Assembly (NCBI GenBank): GCA_018262715.1 | Contig: JADFDS010000016.1 | Location: 1-50,953 of the forward strand | Source: Bacteroidota bacterium | Lineage (GTDB): Bacteria; Bacteroidota; Bacteroidia; Bacteroidales; VadinHA17 | Direction: 5' to 3' | Length of the DNA: 50,953 nt | Part shown: positions 1-7,057 of the stretch, piece after piece | How positions within the stretch are numbered: the stretch's first letter is position 1 | Layout: every line of letters starts with the position of its first letter | Position numbers and translations under genes: made by a program | Notes under the pieces: generated by a model | Seen by the model: only the letters and a program-made list of their open reading frames with translations | The model's database searches: none | What the model was told of the DNA's origin: nothing

Positions 1-306
1 AGAATCCAGATTCACTGGTGACCGGTGCTCGATGTCGCCGAGGTCCATGCCGTATACAGCCGGGTAATCTCCTGTTACTCTTTTTACATCTGACTCACCA
101 CCGGGGTAAACCCAACCGATTCCGTACGAGAGGTCATCCTGGTGTCCGAACATTATACCCTGCCCGGCAGCCTGCTTCAGCCCTGCCAGCATGTTAACGG
201 TCTCAGGCGTGGCAGACCTGTCGGCAGGCCCGGTTCTTTTTGTGTCGCCTGAGCTGCAGGCAGTCACGGTCAGCATTACAGCGATGATAATAAGTGTCTT
301 AAACAT
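1..306 (-). CDS. GH26 beta-mannanase lipoprotein (5' part only, runs off left edge)
   Basis: Only the first 102 codons are present; the gene continues beyond the left edge. The protein starts MFKTLIIIAVMLTVTACSSG, a lipoprotein signal with the lipid-anchored Cys at residue 17. It then shows the hallmark N-terminal part of glycoside hydrolase family 26: GIMFGHQDDLSYGIGW near residues 54-69 and YPAVYGMDLGDIEH near 83-96. Bacteroidota GH26 lipoproteins of this kind are endo-beta-1,4-mannanases or mannobiohydrolases; the catalytic glutamates lie beyond the window, so the exact activity cannot be judged. It begins 7 bases after the stop of the upstream GH5 mannanase, so the two are almost certainly one transcript. 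It is distinct from the large multi-module GH26 protein at 9926-13192. Confidence 0.88.
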   Translation of the reverse strand, partial: MFKTLIIIAVMLTVTACSSGDTKRTGPADRSATPETVNMLAGLKQAAGQGIMFGHQDDLSYGIGWVYPGGESDVKRVTGDYPAVYGMDLGDIEHRSPVNLDS

Positions 307-313
307 ATAGGGA

Positions 314-1618
314 TTATTTTATGGTGAGAGATGAGAGGCGAAGGCTGAAATCAGATATGATGCCTGTGGTGGAGTCAGTGTCAAACACAGAGTTAAGGCC
401 CTGCTCCTCCTGAGGCGGATCACCCAGGTAGTCATCACCGGGGAGCCAGTGAATGCGTCCCTCTGCAGCCCTGCCCTCTCCGGCATATGCCCAGATGTTG
501 CATCCTGCCAGTGGCCCGAGGCGACCGGCATGCTCAAGCACCTGGCCGAAAGCGTTGGCGTAATAGGCATCACGCGCAACCGTCGACTCATCAGGCGAAA
601 ATCCATGGAGATCACGTGGCAGTCCGAACTCCTCGAGCACTATCGGTTTGTGCAGCCGTACGGCAACTTCAAGATGGTCATCAATATACCGGTTGGTTTT
701 AACCACTGATGAATCCAGTGTTCCGGCAATATCCGCAATGTCAAGCCAGCCCCAGTTCTTGGGCCATATATGCATCACCAGGTAATCGATGTCCGGGTTG
801 GCATGAATGCGTTCAAAAACATCCATCTTCTGCTCGCAGCCGTGGCGGCCCTCAGTGCCGGTGGTAACAAGATGATTTCTGTCAAGTTCCTGCAGTAATG
901 AAGCAATACGGCCAACCATCGCCTCGAAAGCCGGGATGTTCTCATCAGAGAATGCCCGCGGTTCGTTCGCTATCTCCCATGCCATGATTGCAGGGTCATC
1001 GGTATACCTGACACCGGTGTAATTGTTTGTGCGTCCCAGAATAAAACGGATGAACTCCTCGAACTGCCTGATACACGGCTCACAGGTGTTAAACTGCCCT
1101 GAGAAAGCCATGAACTGCGGCCATGTGTTGGGCGGCACATTGGGATTGGGAATTGGGCCGTAACCGTTCCAGCTCAGATACTGGGAGAAGCCCCCGCTCC
1201 AGTCCCATGCGTTGTTGAGGAAGAGGATGGCGTGCATCCCCCGTTTGCCCATCTCAGCAAGCAGATAGTCTAGCCCGTCAAGCATCTCCCCACTGTAATC
1301 ACCCGGGGCCACCTGCAGCGCAGGTGTAACCCTGAAAGGCTCATTGTCAGGACCTTCAGGGCCTACCATGACCCGAAGGTTGGTGATGCCGATACTCTTC
1401 ATGTGATCCAGTTCCCGGAGCAGCCGCCCGCGGTCACCATACTGTCCCTCAGTGCCAAGGATGGCCCCGTACCAGTAGTTTGCTCCGATAAAATAATAAG
1501 GCTCTCCGGCAAGCCTGAAGATACCGTCATCAACTGTCACATAATCATATTTCTGACTGCTTCCGCAACCTGCGAGGGCAATCATCAGCAGCAGCCCTGC
1601 AAATACCTTTCCTTTCAT
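314..1618 (-). CDS. GH5 (GH5_7-like) endo-beta-1,4-mannanase lipoprotein
   Basis: The 434-residue protein is a probable endo-mannanase of GH5, most like subfamily 7. I chose the ATG at 1618 because it gives a clean lipoprotein signal (MKGKVFAGLLLMIALAGC, Cys18); a longer reading up to 1741 would put an unlikely 41-residue leader before it. The (beta/alpha)8 domain spans roughly residues 26-420. The acid/base is Glu219 in AWEIANEP and the nucleophile Glu330 in VLEEFG; the N-terminal FIGANYWYG strand is typical of mannanases in this family. It probably acts on the cell surface or in the periplasm on mannan or glucomannan chains. It is followed after 7 bases by a GH26 gene, and diverges from the AraC-type regulator at 1915, whose product is a plausible controller of this pair. 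Confidence 0.9.
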   Translation of the reverse strand: MKGKVFAGLLLMIALAGCGSSQKYDYVTVDDGIFRLAGEPYYFIGANYWYGAILGTEGQYGDRGRLLRELDHMKSIGITNLRVMVGPEGPDNEPFRVTPALQVAPGDYSGEMLDGLDYLLAEMGKRGMHAILFLNNAWDWSGGFSQYLSWNGYGPIPNPNVPPNTWPQFMAFSGQFNTCEPCIRQFEEFIRFILGRTNNYTGVRYTDDPAIMAWEIANEPRAFSDENIPAFEAMVGRIASLLQELDRNHLVTTGTEGRHGCEQKMDVFERIHANPDIDYLVMHIWPKNWGWLDIADIAGTLDSSVVKTNRYIDDHLEVAVRLHKPIVLEEFGLPRDLHGFSPDESTVARDAYYANAFGQVLEHAGRLGPLAGCNIWAYAGEGRAAEGRIHWLPGDDYLGDPPQEEQGLNSVFDTDSTTGIISDFSLRLSSLTIK

Positions 1619-1633
1619 GCGATTACATACGAT

Positions 1634-1649
1634 CTTAATCAAAATTAAG
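1634..1649 (-). promoter_or_regulatory. Candidate promoter -7 element with overlapping inverted repeat upstream of the GH5-GH26 pair
   Basis: CTTAAT-CAAA-ATTAAG is a perfect 6-bp inverted repeat with a 4-base centre. Read on the minus strand it contains TAATTTTG (1640-1647), matching the Bacteroidota -7 consensus TAnnTTTG, about 20 bases before the GH5 start codon. I see no clear -33 TTG at the right distance. The overlap of a palindrome with the -7 box is what a repressor or activator site could look like, but the regulator is not known. Confidence 0.45.
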
Positions 1650-1879
1650 CAATCACTCCCGCTGGCGGGTAATACCATTCTTTTAAATAGTGATACTTTA
1701 ATGCCATTATCTTCAGTGTGATAACATAAAATATGCAACACACCGATACATTTTTAGCCGTCACCGCCCGTAAAAAGATGTCATGGCTGCATGGCTCCGG
1801 TCCTTAATTACTTATTTCATGAACGTTACATCAAACAGAAATCAGGAATCAGGGATATATTATATTAACACTTCTTTTA
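1650..1879. other. Divergent intergenic region between GH5 and the AraC-type gene
   Basis: This AT-rich spacer carries no gene that I can support. It holds a CCCGC-TG-GCGGG palindrome at 1658-1669 and two direct copies of GTGATA (1690-1695 and 1718-1723, 28 bases apart). AraC-family activators usually bind direct repeats, so the GTGATA pair is a weak operator candidate; six-base repeats are easily due to chance. Confidence 0.25.
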
Positions 1880-1887
1880 TATCTTTG
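1880..1887 (+). promoter_or_regulatory. Candidate -7 promoter element of the AraC-type gene
   Basis: TATCTTTG matches TAnnTTTG and lies 27 bases before the start codon at 1915. No convincing TTG is seen about 20 bases further upstream, so only the -7 half is supported. Confidence 0.5.
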
Positions 1888-1914
1888 AAGTGACTATACT
1901 ATATTAATCCGGCC

Positions 1915-2796
1915 ATGCATGACAATATACTGAGAGAGATTACACCCCTTACCCAGTCAGACTGTTTCACCTATTTCTACAGGGCGAAGTCGGAGTTTGA
2001 CTTTCCCCTTCACTATCATGATGAGATAGAGCTCAATTTCATAAGGAATGCAAAGGGTGCGAAACGGATCATCGGGGATCATGTGGAAGAGATAGGCAAC
2101 CTGGAGCTGGCTCTCATCGGGCCCGGGCTGCCGCACGGCTGGTTCGGGACAGGCTTTGCTCCCAACCAGGTTGAAGAGGTGACCATCCAGTTCCATAAGG
2201 ATTTCTTCGATGAGAAGTTCCTCCAGAAGAATCAGCTGAATTTCATCCGTAACATGCTTCGCAGGTCACTGCGCGGCATTATTTTTTCCCCTGAGACGAC
2301 GGCCAGGCTGGAGCCCCGCATAGTGAGCCTCGGCAAAAAGCAGGGTTTTGATTCGGTGCTTGAATTAATGAGCATCCTTCATGATCTCTCAATCTCGCGT
2401 GACTACCGTGTATGCTCTGATTCAGGATTCAGTGACACAGAAGTGTTCAATTACAACAGCAGGCGGATAGAGAAGGTGATGGAGTTCATCCACAGTTCCT
2501 TTGACAAGCAGATAACTCTTGGCGAGGCTGCAAGGATAGCCAGCATGACAGAGTCAGCCTTCAGCCGGTTTTTCAAGCTGCGCACCGGCATGACCTTTAT
2601 TGACTGTGTTACGGAGGTCAGACTGGGTCATGCCTCAAGAATGCTGATTTCCACCACCAAGACGATAGCGGAAACAGCCTACTCATGCGGCTTCAACAAC
2701 ATCTCCAACTTCAACCGCATTTTCCGCAGGAAGAAGAGTTGCACCCCCCGTGAGCTCCGTGAAAGCTACGATGAGGGGATGAGGGTATTTATCTGA
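1915..2796 (+). CDS. AraC-family transcriptional regulator
   Basis: The 293-residue cytoplasmic DNA-binding protein has a cupin-like sensor half (about residues 15-160; FPLHYHDEIELNFI is the typical ligand-pocket strand with His residues) and a C-terminal double helix-turn-helix of AraC/XylS type (about 190-290; ARIASMTESAFSRFFK and AYSCGFNNISNFNRIFRR are the two recognition units). Such regulators usually respond to a sugar and activate neighbouring genes. It sits inside the locus, divergent from the GH5-GH26 pair and convergent with the end of the GH2 gene, so it probably controls one of these units. The ligand cannot be read from the sequence. This is a different regulator class from the Nudix protein at 21850, so the locus appears to have two regulators. 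Confidence 0.92.
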   Translation: MHDNILREITPLTQSDCFTYFYRAKSEFDFPLHYHDEIELNFIRNAKGAKRIIGDHVEEIGNLELALIGPGLPHGWFGTGFAPNQVEEVTIQFHKDFFDEKFLQKNQLNFIRNMLRRSLRGIIFSPETTARLEPRIVSLGKKQGFDSVLELMSILHDLSISRDYRVCSDSGFSDTEVFNYNSRRIEKVMEFIHSSFDKQITLGEAARIASMTESAFSRFFKLRTGMTFIDCVTEVRLGHASRMLISTTKTIAETAYSCGFNNISNFNRIFRRKKSCTPRELRESYDEGMRVFI

Positions 2797-2831
2797 CCTC
2801 TCCGCTGTGTTCGCAGCAGGTTAAGAAATTC

Positions 2832-5261
2832 CTACCTGGCCCTTATTGTCAGGGTTGCATCGGGCAGTCCTTCCGATGAGGCGGTGAGCTTTATCGTTCC
2901 CTTCTCCTTCCCTGCCTTCACCACCACGAGGCATTTGCCGTTAAACGCTTTCCTGTAATCTGCCTTAAAGGGCTCCATGCTTGTCTGGCTTCCGTTGTCA
3001 ACACCGGCAATCGTGCCCGGACCCTCAACGGAAAAGTTGATCATATTAGCGGCATGCGGCAACGTATTACCGTCTTTGTCAGCAACCGTCACCGTAATGA
3101 ATGACAGATCTGATCCGTCAGCCATTATCTCTGCCCTGTCGGGCGAAAGCTTAAGGGCCGCAGCTTCCCCGGCAGTTCGGATCTCACTTCTCATAATCTC
3201 ACTCCCGTTCCTGTAACCCACGCCCAGGAGGGTGCCCTCCTCGAACGGGACCTTCCACACGAGGTTGAAATCATCGCGGCTCTTGCTCTGCCGGCCAAGG
3301 GAACTGCCGTTAAGGAACAGCTCCACCTCGTCACAGTTGGTGAACGTCAAAACATCAACCGTCTGACCAGGATTCCAGTTCCAGTGGGGGAAGATATGCA
3401 GCACATCCTTGTCGGTCCACTCGCTCTGGTAGAACCAGTAGACATCCTTCGGGAAGCCGGCAAGGTCGATGATGCCGAAGTAAGAGCTTCGTGCCGGCCA
3501 CCAGTACGGTGTAGGCTCGCCGAGGTAGTCAAAGCCGGTCCAAATGTACATTCCGGTGAGAAAAGCATTATCCCTTATCAGCCTCCAGCTGTCGCGGTGG
3601 GTGGTGCCCCAAGGAGCAGAGCAGTTGTCATAAGCCGAGCAGGTGAGGTCAGCATTGCCGTCCCTGAAGGGCTGGTCCCAACGTGAAGGCCAGCGCCTTA
3701 CTATCTCTGACGGCATGTCATAGCTTCCACGGGTAGCCAGGGCCGAAGTGGTCTCCGTGCCTATGAATTTGCCGTCCGGGAATGCCTGCGGGAAGCGGGT
3801 CCATAGCGTGTCGCGGTAGTTGTAACCGATAAGGTCAAGGGCGCCGGAGGCGATGACCGGGTTATAGGGAACCGGATCATTGCATGCCGCCGTCACCGGC
3901 CTGGTGTCATCAAGGGATCTGACTATGCCTGCCAGTTCAGTGGCTATAGCCTCACCGCTGCCATCCCTCTCCCACTGCTCCATCACCTCATTACCGATGC
4001 TCCATATGAACACCGACGGATGATTACGGTCACGAAGCACCATCGCTTCGATATCCCTCCTGTGCCATTCATCAAAATCAAGACTGTAATCGAAGTCTGT
4101 CTTCTTCACTTTCCAGATATCAAACGCCTCATCCATAACGATGAATCCCATCCTGTCACACAGGTCAAGCAGCTCCGGTGCCGGGGGATTATGGGAGGTA
4201 CGGATGCCATTGCATCCCATTTCCTTCAATATCTCAAGCTGTCTTTCCATTGCACGGGTATTGACCGCTGCTCCGAGGCAGCCCAGGTCATGATGATTGC
4301 ATACTCCGCGGATTACCACAGGCTCGCCGTTAAGAATAAAACCCTTCACCCGGTCAAACTCAAATGACCTTATACCGGTAACTGTCTCATATCTGTCAGC
4401 AAGAAGCTGGCCTGAGCGTATGGTGGTTACCACCCTGTAGAGCTGCGGATTGTCAACTGACCATAGGCGGGGACTCCTGACAGTCAGTTCCTGTGTCACA
4501 GCTGTACCTGATACGGGGACCTCCACCTGGTCAGTTTCCGTTCTGACAACGCGCTTGTTGTCAGAGTCATATACAGTGGTCTCCAGCCTTACTTCAGCCT
4601 TCGAGCCGGTGCTGTTTTTGATCTGGGTGGTCACCCTTATGAGGGCGGATTCACTGCTGACCTCCGGGGTGGTGACAAATGTGCCCCACTGGTCAACGGC
4701 AATCTTTTCAGTGGTTGTCAGCCAGACATTGCGGTATATGCCTGAGCCCGAATACCATCTTGAGTTTGGCTGTGCGGAGTTGTCTGCCCTGACGGCAATC
4801 ACGTTTTCCTCCTCACCGTACTTAAGCCATTGGGTGAGGTCATACCTGAAAGAGCTGTAGCCGTATGGCCGCTTGCCGAGATAGTTTCCGTTGATCCATA
4901 CCTCGCTGTTGCGATAGACGCCGTCAAAGGAGATGTAAGTCATCCGCCCCTTATCCGCAGTGTTTACCCTGAAGGTCTTGCGGTACCAACCCACTCCTCC
5001 CGGAAGTGCGCCCCCCCCGGGCGAGGCAGGATTCGCCTCGCTGAATTCACCCTCAATACTCCAGTCGTGCGGCAGGTCAAGATTCCTCCATCCGCTGTCG
5101 TCAAAACCGGGTTGTGAGGCATCAGCAGCATCGGCCAGGGCAAATTTCCATCCATCGTTGAAACTGACATGAGTACGCGGCACGGGCTGTGAACACCCCT
5201 GCAGCAAGATAGCAACTCCGACCGCAATAAGCAGTCCTGACATTTTTGTTCTTCCCTCCAT
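2832..5261 (-). CDS. GH2 family exo-glycosidase (beta-galactosidase/beta-mannosidase type), lipoprotein
   Basis: The 809-residue protein has a lipoprotein signal ending in LLQGC (Cys23), then the classic GH2 order: jelly-roll sugar-binding domain (about 30-180), Ig-like domain (about 190-295), TIM barrel (about 296-600), then C-terminal domains including a DUF4982-like and a bacterial Ig-like segment (PDRAEIMADGSDLSFITVTV). The acid/base is Glu425 in SIGNEVMEQW and the nucleophile Glu503 in IGTETTSAL. Family members in hemicellulose loci remove terminal beta-galactose or beta-mannose; the sequence does not tell me which. A second in-frame ATG at 5243 has a GGAGGG stretch 9-14 bases before it and could be the true start, but the first ATG keeps the basic residues expected at the start of a signal peptide. 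It is the last gene of the main operon, 12 bases after the esterase gene. Confidence 0.9.
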   Translation of the reverse strand: MEGRTKMSGLLIAVGVAILLQGCSQPVPRTHVSFNDGWKFALADAADASQPGFDDSGWRNLDLPHDWSIEGEFSEANPASPGGGALPGGVGWYRKTFRVNTADKGRMTYISFDGVYRNSEVWINGNYLGKRPYGYSSFRYDLTQWLKYGEEENVIAVRADNSAQPNSRWYSGSGIYRNVWLTTTEKIAVDQWGTFVTTPEVSSESALIRVTTQIKNSTGSKAEVRLETTVYDSDNKRVVRTETDQVEVPVSGTAVTQELTVRSPRLWSVDNPQLYRVVTTIRSGQLLADRYETVTGIRSFEFDRVKGFILNGEPVVIRGVCNHHDLGCLGAAVNTRAMERQLEILKEMGCNGIRTSHNPPAPELLDLCDRMGFIVMDEAFDIWKVKKTDFDYSLDFDEWHRRDIEAMVLRDRNHPSVFIWSIGNEVMEQWERDGSGEAIATELAGIVRSLDDTRPVTAACNDPVPYNPVIASGALDLIGYNYRDTLWTRFPQAFPDGKFIGTETTSALATRGSYDMPSEIVRRWPSRWDQPFRDGNADLTCSAYDNCSAPWGTTHRDSWRLIRDNAFLTGMYIWTGFDYLGEPTPYWWPARSSYFGIIDLAGFPKDVYWFYQSEWTDKDVLHIFPHWNWNPGQTVDVLTFTNCDEVELFLNGSSLGRQSKSRDDFNLVWKVPFEEGTLLGVGYRNGSEIMRSEIRTAGEAAALKLSPDRAEIMADGSDLSFITVTVADKDGNTLPHAANMINFSVEGPGTIAGVDNGSQTSMEPFKADYRKAFNGKCLVVVKAGKEKGTIKLTASSEGLPDATLTIRAR

Positions 5262-5273
5262 AACAGTAATGTT

Positions 5274-7007
5274 TTAGTTCAATCCCAGCTTTGTCCTGAT
5301 CCAGTCCATTTTCGCCTGGTAGAAGTGATCAGGGAGCCCGTGGCCGGCATACGGGTAAACGATATATTTTTTTTCAGCAGTGACAAGGTTGAAGGCGGCG
5401 AAGTTGATATGCGGCGGGCATACTTCATCCATCAGTCCTGCTCCCATTATCAGGGGAGCCTTTATCATCGGGGCGAGGTTTTTTATGTCAAAATAACTGA
5501 GCGTATAGTAAGCCTGGTCCCATGTCAGCGCTTTTTTGTTTTCGACGAGGTCGATGAACTCATTACCAGGCCAGTTTGCCACCCTGAAATAATCCCTGAA
5601 GTCAGACAGGAACGGCACCTGGGGTGCGCAAACCGCGATCCGGTCATTGGCCAGCGCTGCGGTGGCGAAGGTAAGGGCGCCTCCCTGGCTTGCCCCTTCA
5701 ACTGCAATGCGCGAGGCATCAACCTCCGGTCTCGAGCAGAGGAAGTCAATACCCCTGACGCAGTCCATATAAGCTCCCCTGTAGATATACTTTTCCTTGT
5801 CTCCAAGGTTGCTGAGTATATATCCGGGAAAGCCCGGGTTCACATCATCCTTGCTGTTGCCGTGCCCCCTGATATTCAGTGCGAATCCGATAATATCATC
5901 ACCATAGTTGACATATGAAGGGACTTCCACCGAGCTGTAACCCGGCACCTGCATAATTGCAGGATAACGGCCGGGTTTCACAGGTACCCGGTACCAGCCC
6001 CTGATGAGGGCATTGCCGAGCGAGCGCATCTCAACCAGGTAGACATCATGCTTCTCCGTGCAGAGGCTGTCTATCCGGATCAGGTTGTACCGGGGATCAA
6101 CGGTGGCAAGTTCCGCCTTCGCCCTTTGCCAGAATTCCGCAAAATCAGGTTGCGGGTCTGCCGGCGACACTATCTTTTCCGGTTCATAACCGAAATTGAA
6201 GCTGTACTTCTTGTTGCCCATCTTGCTCTGCAGGGCAAGCGTTGCCTTATAGAACCCCGGCTTCAGGTTTTTCACCAGGAACGGGAAATTACCTGAGCTC
6301 ATCTTTTTCACAGCCACATCGTGGTAGCCGTCATACACCTGTTCACCGAAATCAGTGACAATCTTAAGTGTCAGAGCGCCCCTGTACTTCTTCCTGAACT
6401 CACTTTTGACAGTGGTCAGGATCTCTACGTCGGGCGATCCTTTCAGGATCATATCCTCCTGGGCGAACAGAGTACCAAGGGTGAGCAGGTCAGGATTGCC
6501 CCTGTTGGTCAGCTCGGCCGGACCCCCATACAGGCCTCCGTCGCCCCCGGCGTCATAAACGCGGACAGCAATGGTATTCTTTCCGCCCCAGTTCACGTAA
6601 TCAGGAGGAATCAGGTATGTGCGGGGCACATCATAGGCTCCGGCATAGTCAGGGGGCATCTTGCCTGTTGCCCCTACCTTATGGCCATTGAAAAAGGTCT
6701 CGTCAGCATCATCAATCTTCCCCAGGTTAAGCATCAGCCCGTCATACTTCTCTGCATTCTTTTTCATCGAAGCCGGGACAACCACCTTCACCCTGTACCA
6801 GGCGAACCCGTCATAGCCCGGGAAGCCCTGCCTCTCCCATACGGTAAGCGGGGAGATATCCTTCCACCAGTATTCGTTCTTTGCCGAGTCAATATACTCA
6901 GGCTTGTCTCCCGTAAGGAATTTCCACTCAGCAGGCACGATGCTCTGTGCCGCGACAGTTGCTGCAAACAGCAGCATTGCCGTCATGACAGTGATTACTT
7001 TCTTCAT
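5274..7007 (-). CDS. CE7-type acetyl xylan esterase-like carbohydrate esterase with N-terminal sugar-binding-like domain
   Basis: From the ATG at 7007 the protein has 577 residues and a signal peptide (MKKVITVMTAMLLFAATVAA); an ATG at 7019 would add four residues (MIVG). The first mature domain (about residues 25-175) resembles the jelly-roll domain of GH2 enzymes (WYRVKVVVP, ETFFNGHKVGATG, NTIAVRVYD). The C-terminal half is an alpha/beta hydrolase of the AXE1/CE7 family. Counted from 7007, the nucleophile is Ser440 in EGASQGG, with Asp527 (GLMDEVCPP) and His556 (YAGHGLPDH) completing the triad; the RGHG element replaces the usual RGQ of CE7 proteins. It probably removes acetyl groups from imported oligosaccharides in the periplasm, which fits acetylated glucomannan. 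It lies between the GH31 gene (50 bases) and the GH2 gene (12 bases) in the main operon. Confidence 0.85.
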   Translation of the reverse strand: MKKVITVMTAMLLFAATVAAQSIVPAEWKFLTGDKPEYIDSAKNEYWWKDISPLTVWERQGFPGYDGFAWYRVKVVVPASMKKNAEKYDGLMLNLGKIDDADETFFNGHKVGATGKMPPDYAGAYDVPRTYLIPPDYVNWGGKNTIAVRVYDAGGDGGLYGGPAELTNRGNPDLLTLGTLFAQEDMILKGSPDVEILTTVKSEFRKKYRGALTLKIVTDFGEQVYDGYHDVAVKKMSSGNFPFLVKNLKPGFYKATLALQSKMGNKKYSFNFGYEPEKIVSPADPQPDFAEFWQRAKAELATVDPRYNLIRIDSLCTEKHDVYLVEMRSLGNALIRGWYRVPVKPGRYPAIMQVPGYSSVEVPSYVNYGDDIIGFALNIRGHGNSKDDVNPGFPGYILSNLGDKEKYIYRGAYMDCVRGIDFLCSRPEVDASRIAVEGASQGGALTFATAALANDRIAVCAPQVPFLSDFRDYFRVANWPGNEFIDLVENKKALTWDQAYYTLSYFDIKNLAPMIKAPLIMGAGLMDEVCPPHINFAAFNLVTAEKKYIVYPYAGHGLPDHFYQAKMDWIRTKLGLN

Positions 7008-7057
7008 TCCCACAATCATTTAAACTGTTTATCTCAGTTATACCTCAACATCAGAAA

